Part shown: positions 1 through 7,351 of the stretch, piece after piece | How positions within the stretch are numbered: position 1 is the first letter of the stretch | How the letters are laid out: each line of letters begins with the position of its first letter | Assembly: GCA_015228925.1 (NCBI GenBank) | Contig: JADGCQ010000021.1 | Location: 1 to 41,051 of the forward strand | DNA from: Magnetococcales bacterium | Lineage (GTDB): Bacteria > Pseudomonadota > Magnetococcia > Magnetococcales > UBA8363 | DNA: 41,051 bases | Reading direction: 5' to 3' | Made by a program: the position numbers and the translations under genes | The notes under the pieces: generated by a model | Database searches by the model: none | What the model was told of the DNA's origin: nothing | The model's input: the letters and a program-made list of their open reading frames with translations, nothing else

Positions 1-1206
1 TGGGATATTTTGGCCCACCAATATAGAAGCCTTGTTGCCATCCAGTACGGTCAACGAAGGCGAAGACAAAACACGCCCAGAAGATTCCCTACTGGATGCC
101 TCCACCCCAAACCCGACAGGACCACCAACCAAATCCAACAGAAGGTTAGGACCGGAAATGGATAGCCCTTCGGCTACGAAATTTCGAAGGAAACTTTCCT
201 CCTTCACATCCAAACGAGTCCCCAAGGTGTGCAAACCATCGTCGGAAAGAACTGCGACGATGGCATCAACCCGGACCTGCTCACGGCCCCCATCGAGATC
301 CCGCACGACCTCAACCAATTTCCGAACCTCGACAGAAGGCCCAACAATCAGAATCTCTGCCGATCCCGCCGAATGAATCACCGAGGCCTCAGCAAGCTCG
401 GAGATCACCGGCACCACATCAGACGCAACAAGACGATGAAGACGCACCACCTGACGAACTTCGGACCGTGGCTTATCCATCATGTCCACTATGGAGCGAG
501 CCACCAAACGTTGCGATGGAGTGCCCTTAACCAAAATCTGCCGAGTCCAGGGATTAGGTGCGATCCCGACACTATCCCCCAGTACAGACCTCAACCTTGT
601 ATCAATCTTGCGAACCAATTCATTGGAGATATCCAGAACGTCATGATCACTGGCAGGGGCAGACGCATCATCAAACCTCTGAATGATAACCGAAGCCCGA
701 TCAAGCAAAGAAAGTTGACCCACCACAACCGCAACGTGGCTATCTTTTTCCCCCCCGGTGATACGTACCCGATCCCCAAACAACAGTTGAAACGATTCCT
801 TCAAATCGTTCGCCACCACATTTTTCAACGGCATCACCAAATAAGCTCCAGAAAGAACATCCGTTCCCTGATCAAACTTGCGAATAGACCACAATCCAGA
901 ATCTTCCTTGCCAAAATAATAGCCTTGCGAATTTAATACAGACGTAAATACTATGAATATATTATAAGTAGGAAAACGTTGATCCCACGTAATTCGTTCA
1001 TCGACACCACGAAAAACAATGCCAATACCCGCAACACTTGCAACGTATATTGCAACTTCGCTAATTGGCACATCGTGAAAATTAACGGTCGTATACCTTG
1101 TTTCAGCATCCAAATGATTTGTTTGAATAAAAATAAACGCTATCAAGCTAAAGAATACCGCTCTTTTTATTTTCCACTTGTCTACCCCGACAACAAACAT
1201 ATTCAT
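1..1206 (-). CDS. Secretin, pIV/GspD type (C-terminus cut by window edge)
   Basis: Outer-membrane channel protein through which a filamentous phage is extruded, homologous in role to pIV of Ff phages and to type II secretion GspD. The frame is open from the ATG at 1206 to base 1 (402 codons), so the C-terminal part of the beta-barrel is missing. Residues 14-35 form a hydrophobic export signal. The N-domain region contains the RQVVRLHRL...VVPVISELAE repeat typical of secretin N domains, and near the end of the visible part is the secretin-core signature SSPSLTVLDGNKASILVGQ. The start overlaps the end of the Zot gene by 59 bp, which fits translational coupling; an in-frame ATG at 1200 is an alternative. 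It is the last gene of the assembly operon seen here, as in Ff. Confidence 0.9.
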   Translation of the reverse strand, partial: MNMFVVGVDKWKIKRAVFFSLIAFIFIQTNHLDAETRYTTVNFHDVPISEVAIYVASVAGIGIVFRGVDERITWDQRFPTYNIFIVFTSVLNSQGYYFGKEDSGLWSIRKFDQGTDVLSGAYLVMPLKNVVANDLKESFQLLFGDRVRITGGEKDSHVAVVVGQLSLLDRASVIIQRFDDASAPASDHDVLDISNELVRKIDTRLRSVLGDSVGIAPNPWTRQILVKGTPSQRLVARSIVDMMDKPRSEVRQVVRLHRLVASDVVPVISELAEASVIHSAGSAEILIVGPSVEVRKLVEVVRDLDGGREQVRVDAIVAVLSDDGLHTLGTRLDVKEESFLRNFVAEGLSISGPNLLLDLVGGPVGFGVEASSRESSGRVLSSPSLTVLDGNKASILVGQNIP

Positions 1207-2347
1207 TTACCCCATTAAGAGTAAGCTTAACCAAACATTTATCGATGATTTCCACCTTGTACCCTATTTTTTCAAGAGTATCTTGGGAATGTAAAACACC
1301 GTTGGTTTCATCTGCTGTGACTACTTCAAAATGGGCTTTTCCACCCAAAAAACCAGCCAAAAATAATTCGTTACTTAAATCAGAAGCTTTATGAAAAGAT
1401 GCATGAACAGGAACAGCATTAGGATTTTTGCCAGTACCCGCATGAGACGCCACAGAATCATTCGATACAGCAACCTTAGAATCCACAGTACCGGATGAAA
1501 CACCAGCTTGATTATCAACCTTAGAATCTTTCCCAATAAAGGGAATTTTCGCGAAAAAGAAAAGATAAACGAAGCAAAGTACAATCCCAGCAACTGGGAT
1601 CGCGATAGCTGGATTTCGCCATAAACTTGTTCCGGTGTTTGTGTCACTGACAACCCCTGTAGCCGTCGATTTATACAAATCAAAGACCCATTTCTGAATC
1701 ACGCGATTTCTTTGAAGGATGATATTTTTTTCAGCAAGATACGTATCGGCTGGATGAGACCGAACCACATAATGACCTTTCATAAACGTCATCACAGAAG
1801 CAAGGTTCTGGTGATGATGCGCCATCTCTGCCGTATTCTTAATCAAATCATGCAACTGAGATAGATTTTGACACGTCAGCACAAAATCAAGGTTCCAGTG
1901 CCGGTGCATTTCAAACGCAGTTCGCACATCGGATGGAACGTCATCCTTAGAGGCTTGGTCTGGACCACCCGGATAATCAAACTCAGCCAAATTCTTCGCC
2001 GTCAACTCCTTCCGGTAGATCCGCTGTGCCTCATCGATAATGATCAAAGCCCCACGCGGTAAATCGTGAAAAAATATTTGCCACTCTCGAATCCCCTGGG
2101 AATCTTCCGATTGTCGATAAATCAATTTCCAATCATCGGGAACCTTCCGTCCCTTGGTTTTCCACGGCCCAAACCCCCGCGCACCGAAACGCGCTTCCAA
2201 CACCTTAACCACTTGATCCCGATTATCCAGACCACGAATATTGGTCATGATGGTTCGACCAGAAAAAGCAGCCTCAGCAAAGAAATCAATCAATGCCGAT
2301 GAGGTTTTATAGGCACCAGGAGGACCATAATAAATCGTGATTGGCAT
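1148..2347 (-). CDS. zot: Zot-like phage assembly ATPase (pI)
   Basis: Inner-membrane ATPase that drives assembly and export of the filament (pI in Ff, Zot in CTXphi); 399 residues, normal for the family. A Walker A motif GPPGAYKT lies at residues 8-15 and a Walker B motif LIIIDEAQ at about 101-108. One transmembrane helix at about 246-266 separates the cytoplasmic ATPase from a periplasmic tail, the usual Zot topology. The ATG overlaps the stop of the upstream pVI-like gene (TAATG), and there is no strong Shine-Dalgarno, so translation is probably coupled. The 3' end overlaps the secretin gene. Only Zot-family membership is claimed; nothing here shows toxin activity. Confidence 0.93.
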   Translation of the reverse strand: MPITIYYGPPGAYKTSSALIDFFAEAAFSGRTIMTNIRGLDNRDQVVKVLEARFGARGFGPWKTKGRKVPDDWKLIYRQSEDSQGIREWQIFFHDLPRGALIIIDEAQRIYRKELTAKNLAEFDYPGGPDQASKDDVPSDVRTAFEMHRHWNLDFVLTCQNLSQLHDLIKNTAEMAHHHQNLASVMTFMKGHYVVRSHPADTYLAEKNIILQRNRVIQKWVFDLYKSTATGVVSDTNTGTSLWRNPAIAIPVAGIVLCFVYLFFFAKIPFIGKDSKVDNQAGVSSGTVDSKVAVSNDSVASHAGTGKNPNAVPVHASFHKASDLSNELFLAGFLGGKAHFEVVTADETNGVLHSQDTLEKIGYKVEIIDKCLVKLTLNGVNEYVCCRGRQVENKKSGIL

Positions 2348-2709
2348 TAACGAATACCCGTAAAACGAAACATGAATTTAACAACGTATGCCGAGATAAA
2401 CATTGATACAATCAATGGCAAATGAAAGAAAACCATCAGACCCCGTAATGAAGGATCAATGGCTTGCCAATAACCATCAACTTGACCACCCAAATTCAAA
2501 GTATTAAAAAGATCTTCAACAACAACGATTGAAGCCTGAATACTCAGCTTAATAATATACAATTTAATATAAATATACCATTCAAAGACATAGGCTAATA
2601 CATCAGCCATCCATTGAGATATACCACCATCAAAAATGAAACCATAAACCGACCGAAAGAAATTTGAAATCGATTGTAATCCATCAGAAACAACAGTTTG
2701 ATACTCCAT
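2347..2709 (-). CDS. Minor coat protein pVI-like (DUF2523-type membrane protein)
   Basis: A 120-residue hydrophobic protein with an aromatic membrane segment at about 35-65 and a second one at about 90-115, matching size, topology and position (between pIII and pI) of pVI, the minor coat protein that with pIII caps one end of the virion. The ATG follows an AAAGGG ribosome site that is the tail of the 25-codon ORF just upstream, 4 nt away, and the stop overlaps the Zot start. Assignment rests mainly on position and hydrophobicity; family membership (DUF2523) is inferred from overall resemblance, not from a search. Confidence 0.75.
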   Translation of the reverse strand: MEYQTVVSDGLQSISNFFRSVYGFIFDGGISQWMADVLAYVFEWYIYIKLYIIKLSIQASIVVVEDLFNTLNLGGQVDGYWQAIDPSLRGLMVFFHLPLIVSMFISAYVVKFMFRFTGIR

Positions 2710-2713
2710 ATTT

Positions 2714-2791
2714 TTACCCTTTCAAAGCAATAATAATAAGTAAAATTGATGCAAAAAACAACAAAAGATAAGCAATAACCTGGAATTCCAT
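2714..2791 (-). CDS. 25-residue hydrophobic peptide, candidate minor coat protein
   Basis: A tiny ORF, ATG to TAA, fitted exactly between the pIII-like and pVI-like genes. The peptide starts MEFQVIAY, is then almost wholly hydrophobic (LLLFFAS, LLIII) and ends ALKG. It has an AAGGA ribosome site 9 nt upstream, formed by the last codons of the pIII-like gene, and its own end supplies the ribosome site of the pVI-like gene. In size and character it resembles the small coat proteins pVII and pIX of Ff phages (about 32 residues), although in Ff those genes lie before gene VIII rather than after gene III. Function is inferred; the ORF is real by spacing and ribosome site. Confidence 0.6.
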   Translation of the reverse strand: MEFQVIAYLLLFFASILLIIIALKG

Positions 2792-2796
2792 TTTAT

Positions 2797-4281
2797 TTAT
2801 CCTTCAAGGACAATAAATAAACCACCCAACGATGCAAAAAACAATATGAGGTCAGCAACAGGACTCAACAAATCAGCTTTTTCGGAAAGATCAATGGTGA
2901 ATGTCCTACCCAAGACAGAAAAAGACCAGGAAGGAAGCTCTGCAACACCGGAAAGATTCACTGAAACAAGATTTTCCACGCCAGTTTTTAGGTTTGATTT
3001 TAAAGTTTCAATCTCAGCCCGAATTTGATCTTGTTTGGAAATTTGGGAATTTGGATCCAATCCAGCAGTACTAACAACCGATTTTTCAGGCACCACACCA
3101 GGACCACTAAAAACACCCAAATCCATGGCACATTTGGGCTGTCCTGGCGCACCGCATTGCCCCGCCTTAATACCATCCAGTGTGCTTTGCAAACCTGAAA
3201 GATCACCTGTACCCGTGCCAGTACCATCACCAGTACCCGTACCATCACCCGGAGGAGGCGTTTCATTAGAACCGCCAGGAGAGGGATTAATGTTGGTCAT
3301 GGTTCCATCGGAAGCAACCCAAACCGTATCAGTGAGACGATCACCTTGTTGCGGTGCCGATCCATCCGCATAAGTGACACTTTCAGTCGCACTAACAACA
3401 GTCCCGTCATTTGCAACTTCCATTTCCAGTGTAATTTCAGCCTCTCCAGTTGTCCCATCCTCTTTATACACAATATGGGAATATTTCTCAGATAATTTTG
3501 ACAATTCACTTTGAGGACCAGTTTTTGTAATAGTTGCAGTTCCCGAAATACCCAAATCAGGATTATCCACATTAGGCAAATTTATAGATTTTGTGTCAGC
3601 CGAAATAGTAGCCTCATCACCAATACCATCAGGATCATAATCGACAAAAGAACCATCAGCTTTAGAAGCAGCACCCGGTACAGCATCAACCATGATCAAC
3701 TCACCGCACGTACCATCACTTAAAACAATCTGACCATCGGCACACCGTGGTGTTGTTGGAGTACTATATTGCATAGACTGTGTAGCATACTGCAAATATT
3801 GATTATCCGTTGTACCATTACATGGCCATTGATTAGTATAAAATTTAATACCTGTTATTTGTCCGCTCCCTGAAGTTGGGACTGGAGGTAGTTCTTCGGT
3901 TTTATAATATGTATCTTTACAACCAGAACCACTTGGAGCATCCCTTTTAGCCTGAACAAGTGTTTCCAAAACGGTAGTAAAATCACCGCTAGCAGTACAA
4001 ACTTGTGAACCACACATGTAATTGCGTGTAAACGTAGGCTGAACCTTGGGAGGATTACCAGCCCCTGCCGCCTGTTCATCGGTGACTGGATCACTTTTGG
4101 TCACGAAATCGTTTTGCTTGCCCGTCTCGGTGGCCCATTGGTAAGCCAACCCAGCCGCATGCACAGCGACAGAAATACCAAGAGCGATCACAATAGGTGC
4201 AATCGCTTCCGCTTGACGAGGACGCCAAACCGAAGCGGAAACCAAAGAAACCAATAATGTTAAAATAATTAATTTACGCAT
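2797..4281 (-). CDS. pIII-like adsorption protein (TspB/attachment type)
   Basis: 494 residues. The chosen start is the ATG at 4281, because it is followed by a clean signal peptide (MRKLIILTLLVSLVSASVW, then cleavage near QAEA), while the longer open frame up to 4383 runs through a terminator hairpin and another small gene. The protein has cysteines in its N-terminal half, a Gly/Thr/Asp-rich linker (GDGTGTGDGTGTGTG) near the middle, the CGAPGQPKC segment familiar from TspB-like phage attachment proteins, and a C-terminal membrane anchor. This is the architecture of pIII: a receptor-binding N-terminus, flexible linker and virion-anchoring C-terminus. It would decide which pilus or receptor the phage uses. 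The receptor cannot be told from sequence. Confidence 0.85.
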   Translation of the reverse strand: MRKLIILTLLVSLVSASVWRPRQAEAIAPIVIALGISVAVHAAGLAYQWATETGKQNDFVTKSDPVTDEQAAGAGNPPKVQPTFTRNYMCGSQVCTASGDFTTVLETLVQAKRDAPSGSGCKDTYYKTEELPPVPTSGSGQITGIKFYTNQWPCNGTTDNQYLQYATQSMQYSTPTTPRCADGQIVLSDGTCGELIMVDAVPGAASKADGSFVDYDPDGIGDEATISADTKSINLPNVDNPDLGISGTATITKTGPQSELSKLSEKYSHIVYKEDGTTGEAEITLEMEVANDGTVVSATESVTYADGSAPQQGDRLTDTVWVASDGTMTNINPSPGGSNETPPPGDGTGTGDGTGTGTGDLSGLQSTLDGIKAGQCGAPGQPKCAMDLGVFSGPGVVPEKSVVSTAGLDPNSQISKQDQIRAEIETLKSNLKTGVENLVSVNLSGVAELPSWSFSVLGRTFTIDLSEKADLLSPVADLILFFASLGGLFIVLEG

Positions 4282-4293
4282 CAGGAATTTCCC

Positions 4294-4321
4294 AAAAAAA
4301 AGGGGCGCAAAAATGCGCCCC
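4294..4321 (-). terminator. Rho-independent terminator between coat-protein and pIII genes
   Basis: On the minus strand GGGGCGCA and TGCGCCCC form a perfect 8-bp stem with a TTTT loop, followed by seven T. It lies after the major coat gene and its small follower, and before pIII, exactly where Ff phages carry their strong central terminator. It would keep coat-protein mRNA abundant relative to pIII and the assembly genes. Confidence 0.92.
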
Positions 4322-4331
4322 ACATTCGCCA

Positions 4332-4409
4332 TCAAGTCGTGATCATGCCGTGATGAATACCCAGCAGGAAGGCACCAGCCCAAAGACCACCAAGCAGGAG
4401 TTCAGGCAT
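4332..4409 (-). CDS. 25-residue hydrophobic peptide coupled to the major coat gene
   Basis: ATG to TGA, 25 codons, starting inside the stop codon of the major coat gene (TAATG) and ending 10 nt before the terminator. The peptide begins MPELLLGGLWAGAFLLGIHH and ends GMITT, with one short membrane-spanning stretch. TAATG overlap implies translation by terminating ribosomes of the coat gene. It is a second candidate for a pVII/pIX-type minor coat protein. No homology is claimed; the case rests on size, hydrophobicity, coupling and place in the coat operon. Confidence 0.6.
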   Translation of the reverse strand: MPELLLGGLWAGAFLLGIHHGMITT

Positions 4410-4630
4410 TACTTGGCCCGCCCTTTGAGCATCCCAATGATTCCATAAATCACGGCAACGGCCAGGACGAAGCCGATCACCGCAACACCAACTGTTTCGT
4501 AAACGGAAATGTTGGTATCCAAAGCCGTTTGCACACCAGTCACATCCAAGGCCGCTTCGGCACCCCCCATAGTCAACAGGCCAACGACAGGAGCAGCAAC
4601 AGCAGCCCTAACCACACTCAACTTTTTCAT
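4409..4630 (-). CDS. Major coat protein (pVIII-like)
   Basis: 73 residues starting at ATG 4630, chosen for its near-perfect AAGGAGG ribosome site 5 nt upstream; the longer frame to 4669 has no such site. Residues 1-26 are a signal peptide (MKKLSVVRAAVAAPVVGLL, cleavage after AEA). The mature protein of 47 residues has a short polar amphipathic start (ALDVTGVQTALDTN), a hydrophobic helix (VGVAVIGFVLAVAVIYGII) and a basic tail GMLKGRAK that would face the DNA. This is the standard build of filamentous-phage major coat proteins. It sits just before the central terminator. Confidence 0.93.
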   Translation of the reverse strand: MKKLSVVRAAVAAPVVGLLTMGGAEAALDVTGVQTALDTNISVYETVGVAVIGFVLAVAVIYGIIGMLKGRAK

Positions 4631-4696
4631 AAATCCTCCTTGGGGATCATCCCCGATTTGAATGGCCATCGAAGATTCGATTGCCAGAAAATAAAC

Positions 4697-4933
4697 CTAT
4701 CTTGCATACCTACCAATCAGCCTTATGATTGCCCCAAGGCCCAACCCCACAACGTAAAACATCAGGGTGGAAAGCATCACAATGGCAATGGCATCTTGAT
4801 CCCAAGATAAAATGTCCAACCCTTGCTCAGGCTGCCAAATGGGCATGGAGCCATCGGCACAGGGCTGGACTTTGCCACCTGCTGCTATCGCTGTTGGTGC
4901 CGTCTCACCCGTACATATCAACCGCCAAATCAT
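4697..4933 (-). CDS. Small inovirus membrane protein with paired cysteines
   Basis: 78 residues from ATG 4933; an in-frame GTG at 4978 would add 15 residues. The N-terminal half has the pattern CTGE...GGKVQPCADGSMPIW, two cysteines and a conserved-looking tryptophan, and the C-terminal half has one membrane helix (IVMLSTLMFYVVGLGLGAII) and a basic end. Proteins of this build occur just upstream of the major coat gene in several inoviruses; their role in the virion is not settled. The gene lies 66 bp before the coat gene on the same strand. Family resemblance is from memory of the pattern, so function is left open. Confidence 0.65.
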   Translation of the reverse strand: MIWRLICTGETAPTAIAAGGKVQPCADGSMPIWQPEQGLDILSWDQDAIAIVMLSTLMFYVVGLGLGAIIRLIGRYAR

Positions 4934-4989
4934 CCGATGATCCCCAGTACGGTTCCCAATGGTGGGCAAGAACCGCACATTGAAATTTT

Positions 4990-5017
4990 CCCCCCGGCAT
5001 CCAAGAAGACCGGGGGG
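4990..5017 (-). other. GC-rich hairpin in the leader of the coat operon
   Basis: CCCCCCGG and CCGGGGGG form a perfect 8-bp stem with a 12-nt loop, 56 nt upstream of the preferred start at 4933. There is no T-tract on either strand, so it is not a standard terminator. It may act as an mRNA stability or attenuation element, or as a single-strand DNA structure of the phage. Confidence 0.45.
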
Positions 5018-5058
5018 ACGGAAAGCGGGCTATGCCCACACAACCCGCAACCCTTACC

Positions 5059-5157
5059 GCTCTACACTTTTTTGGCTTCTCTACACCTTTTTTCTGTAGC
5101 CCTACTCTTCATTACGTAACTCTACATGTAGGGTTACGTAAAACGTGCTACACTTGG
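5059..5157. repeat. 99-bp regulatory repeat, copy A, with 30-bp palindrome
   Basis: Contains several TCTACAC motifs and, at 5112-5141, a near-perfect 30-bp palindrome: arms TTACGTAAC and GTTACGTAA around CTACATGTAG. The same 99 bp recurs at 7801-7899 in the same orientation without gaps (about 83 of 99 bases match by hand). It lies between the coat operon and the gene at 5166-5702. Probable binding array for the phage repressor or the KfrA-like protein, or a replication or recombination site. Confidence 0.75.
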
Positions 5158-5165
5158 TCTGCCAA

Positions 5166-5702
5166 TCAGTGTTTTCCACCCAGCTTGGAAAAATCAGGTA
5201 GGCGAATATCAACCGGGGTTTGCTGTGAAACGCGCTCAACACGCTTCTTGTTGGAATCTTTATCAATAACCTCGACAAAACCAACCTCCAACATAAAAAC
5301 CGGGTTCTTACTGCTGGCCGAACTAAGATACCGAATGAACGAATCAATATCCGATGGGTCAAAAGAAAGATAAGGGTTCTTGATCAAAGGAATCTCATAC
5401 ATGACACCGCCACCACCATACGAGACACCGATAAAAGGGACCGGAAGTTTCACCAGTGCATGGACCTTGACGGAACCATACGGCTTCATCTCACCCGTCT
5501 TATCGTCCTTAAAGTCACCTGGACCATTCAACACCAAACCAACAACGGGTAGCCGCTTCCACATCAGATCGACATTTCCCCACAAATCATTGGCGGACGT
5601 AAATTCGAAGTCCGGGACCTTCTCAAGCTTCAAACCACTCAAAGTTTGCTTGGCATTTTCTGACTTGGTAGGTTCCGACTTGACTGTTTCAGGCGTGGGC
5701 AT
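5166..5702 (-). CDS. Phage protein of unknown function in the gene V position
   Basis: 178 residues with a strong GAGGAGG ribosome site before ATG 5702. It has a charged N-terminal tail of about 25 residues, no signal peptide and no membrane helix, and a segment SYGGGGVMYEIPLIKNPYLS. It lies between replication and coat genes, where Ff phages encode the single-strand DNA-binding protein pV, but it is twice as long as pV and I see no clear OB-fold signature. It could be a divergent ssDNA-binding protein or another early protein. The next gene on the right (5827) is divergent, so the 124 bp between them should hold both promoters. Confidence 0.7.
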   Translation of the reverse strand: MPTPETVKSEPTKSENAKQTLSGLKLEKVPDFEFTSANDLWGNVDLMWKRLPVVGLVLNGPGDFKDDKTGEMKPYGSVKVHALVKLPVPFIGVSYGGGGVMYEIPLIKNPYLSFDPSDIDSFIRYLSSASSKNPVFMLEVGFVEVIDKDSNKKRVERVSQQTPVDIRLPDFSKLGGKH

Positions 5703-5826
5703 TTTAAGACCTCCTCGGTAAACTTTTTAGAAAAAAATATCATAAACATTTGAATCTAAAAGAAAAAACAAACTGCTTAAAAAATACATATCATACAAAC
5801 ACAAACACTGCAAATAGAAGGCCATT
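5703..5826. promoter_or_regulatory. Divergent intergenic region, AT-rich
   Basis: 124 bp of very AT-rich DNA between the minus-strand gene at 5166-5702 and the plus-strand repressor gene at 5827. Promoters in both directions are expected here because of the divergent layout. I could not fix convincing -35/-10 pairs by eye, and there is no TCTACAC motif in it. Confidence 0.4.
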
Positions 5827-6240
5827 ATGAAAAAACATAGCATATCATTGGTTCTTAGAAAAATAAGAAAAAAAATGAATCTATCCCAGAAAGAGATTAG
5901 TGAAAAGGTAGGATTTTGCCTAGCTACTTGGAATAATTGGGAAACTGGAAAAACAAAACCCCACCATAATTCTCTCAGACAAATAAGTGAGAAATTAAAT
6001 ATCGAACTATCTGAACTGGAAGTCAACACTACAACACCATCACCAACGCCTGAAATTCCCAATATTAAGAACGTTGATTTAGAACAATCAAAGGAAAGAA
6101 ACAGAAAGGAAATATTTGAAATTAAAATATTTTCTCTATGGATCGTCGAATTCTGGGAAAACGCTGATGAAAAAGAACGAGTATGGCTTAAGGTACAGAT
6201 AAATAAATGTTTTCCTGATTTTAAGAAAATTTTTGACTAA
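5827..6240 (+). CDS. XRE-family HTH repressor, probable phage regulator
   Basis: 137 residues. Residues 8-62 form a Cro/C1-type helix-turn-helix: IRKKMNLSQKEISEKVGF, ATWNNWETGKTKP and the following NSLRQISEKLNIELSEL are the classic order of helices 1-5. The C-terminal half is charged and ends with an aromatic stretch (SLWIVEFWENADEKERVWL) that may mediate dimerisation. It has an AAGG ribosome site and stands divergent from the phage structural genes, as a lysogeny-type repressor would. Codon use is markedly more AT-rich than in its neighbours. It is followed by a small palindrome and then the promoter of the KfrA-like operon. Confidence 0.85.
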   Translation: MKKHSISLVLRKIRKKMNLSQKEISEKVGFCLATWNNWETGKTKPHHNSLRQISEKLNIELSELEVNTTTPSPTPEIPNIKNVDLEQSKERNRKEIFEIKIFSLWIVEFWENADEKERVWLKVQINKCFPDFKKIFD

Positions 6241-6241
6241 T

Positions 6242-6259
6242 ATTCCAATCTTTTGGAAT
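6242..6259. other. Palindrome just after the repressor gene
   Basis: ATTCCAA and TTGGAAT form a perfect 7-bp stem with a TCTT loop, beginning one base after the repressor stop codon and ending one base before a TTGACA box. No T-tract follows, so it is more likely an operator or weak transcript end than a strong terminator. Confidence 0.45.
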
Positions 6260-6260
6260 G

Positions 6261-6334
6261 TTGACAGCCTCTTTAAAAGTTTATATCTTCTACGAATCTC
6301 TACACTGTAGAAAGTGTAATCTACACTTTTTGGA
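6261..6334 (+). promoter_or_regulatory. Promoter and operator of the KfrA-like operon
   Basis: TTGACA at 6261-6266 and TATCTT at 6284-6289 are separated by 17 bp. Directly downstream, over the expected start of transcription, lie two TCTACACT motifs with an inverted AAGTGTA between them (6298-6330), the same motif family as in the 99-bp repeats. An operator in this position would block initiation, which fits autorepression; KfrA proteins are known to repress their own genes by binding over the promoter. Confidence 0.65.
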
Positions 6335-6344
6335 GGAGGACACC

Positions 6345-6602
6345 ATGCCCACAAAGAACAAGCTGTCATCACGCCCAACACCGGATCAAACCTTGTTTTC
6401 CTTCCCATCCATGGACACCAAAAAGGCCCACGAAAAAGAAGTCAAAAAAGCGAAAGAAATTATCGCTGTAGTCAGCGAATTACTAAAAATCCACGTTACC
6501 AACGCCAGTTATCCAAACTTGATGGCAAATGCCATCAACACCAGCCTCGCACGCTTGGCTGCGGAGATCGGTGGCATCGGATATAGGAGGGACCAAGCAT
6601 GA
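6345..6602 (+). CDS. 85-residue protein, first gene of the KfrA-like operon
   Basis: Start at ATG 6345, chosen for the GGAGGAGG ribosome site 5-6 nt upstream; the longer frame from 6258 would cross the promoter and operator. The protein has a polar N-terminus (MPTKNKLSSRPTPDQTLFSF), a basic helix (HEKEVKKAKEIIAVVSELLK) and a second helix (NLMANAINTSLARLAAEIGG). No family recognised. Its stop codon overlaps the start of the KfrA-like gene (ATGA), so the two are translated together and probably act together, perhaps as a partner or modulator of the DNA-binding protein. Confidence 0.75.
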   Translation: MPTKNKLSSRPTPDQTLFSFPSMDTKKAHEKEVKKAKEIIAVVSELLKIHVTNASYPNLMANAINTSLARLAAEIGGIGYRRDQA

Positions 6603-7186
6603 AGAAACTCACACAAGAAGAGGTCAATAGTGCCTGTGAGGAAATGACCGCCCAGGGCAAGCACATCAACACCGTCTCCTTGCGCGTGCAGCTGGGTAAC
6701 CGAGGCGGCTATACCACCATCGGCAACATGTATTCAAACTGGCAAAAGGCGAAAGAAAAAGAAGAGATCCCACCCATTCCCCAAGACGTGGAAAAAGCAG
6801 CCTTGAAATTAGCCGAGGAAATCTGGAAATTTGCCTGGAAGATCCACGCTGATGACATAAAATCTATGCGTGCATTTCACCGCGAAGAAATCGAAACCAA
6901 AAACGACGAAATCAAACACCTCCTGGAAGGCATGGATGAAGCAGAAAGTAAAATTTTTCTCGATATAGAAAAAATCAACGAACTAAAAACCACCATCACG
7001 GAGCTACAACAACAACTTGCAAAAACAACCGGTGCCATGGAAGTCTACAAGATCGAATTGGCCGAAATTAAAAAGAAGGAAAAAAAACCAAATATAAATG
7101 AAACCAAAATCAAAGTACCAAAATTAAACCCAGTTATGACACCAAAGCCATGTGAACTAACAAGCCCTTTACCCAACGTCAGCTAA
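6599..7186 (+). CDS. KfrA-like DNA-binding coiled-coil protein
   Basis: 195 residues. The N-terminal 60 residues match the pattern of the KfrA N-terminal DNA-binding domain (EEVNSACEEMTAQGKHINTV, then LRVQLGNRGGYTTIGNMYSNW). From about residue 70 to 165 the protein is a long alpha-helical coiled coil rich in Glu/Lys. The end is basic and proline-containing. KfrA is known from plasmids as an autoregulated protein linked to partition and nucleoid-like organisation. In a filamentous phage it could control copy number, segregation of the replicative form, or the operon itself. The TCTACAC arrays at 5059-5157, 6298-6330 and 7801-7899 are candidate binding sites. Confidence 0.8.
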   Translation: MKKLTQEEVNSACEEMTAQGKHINTVSLRVQLGNRGGYTTIGNMYSNWQKAKEKEEIPPIPQDVEKAALKLAEEIWKFAWKIHADDIKSMRAFHREEIETKNDEIKHLLEGMDEAESKIFLDIEKINELKTTITELQQQLAKTTGAMEVYKIELAEIKKKEKKPNINETKIKVPKLNPVMTPKPCELTSPLPNVS

Positions 7187-7321
7187 AAAACAAAGGGCGG
7201 TTCCTTTTGGGACCGCCCTAAATTACGCAGCAAGACTCAGATCAAAATGCATCCCAAAACGCAATGCAAAAGTCACGCAAACCCTCTACCCAACGTCAGC
7301 TAAAAACCCCGGGGCGGTTCC
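7161..7321. repeat. 44-bp direct repeat pair at the end of the KfrA-like gene
   Basis: Bases 7161-7204, the end of the coding sequence plus the left arm of a terminator, are repeated at 7278-7321. The shared core is ACCCAACGTCAGCTAAAAA, followed by GGGGCGGTTCC or AGGGCGGTTCC. The second copy lacks the right arm of the hairpin. It looks like a local duplication or a recombination scar. Confidence 0.65.
7185..7219 (-). terminator. Terminator after the DUF1640 gene (minus strand)
   Basis: An 11-bp stem (AGGGCGGTTCC with GGGACCGCCCT, one G-T pair) and a four-base loop. On the minus strand the stem is followed by TTTGTTTTTT, a good U-tract, so it ends transcription coming from 7352-7609. In the plus direction it could also slow transcripts of the KfrA-like operon, whose stop codon lies just inside it, but there is no U-tract on that side. 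Confidence 0.7.
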
Positions 7322-7351
7322 TTAAAGCGAAAGGAGGTGCGGCACGATTGG

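Noticed and set aside
229-936. Plus-strand ORF of 235 codons inside the secretin gene
   Set aside because: The minus strand is open through the whole region and encodes a recognisable secretin; the plus-strand product has no family features.
4282-4383. N-terminal extension of the pIII-like protein
   Set aside because: It would translate a terminator hairpin and overlap the 25-codon ORF; the internal ATG at 4281 starts a clean signal peptide.
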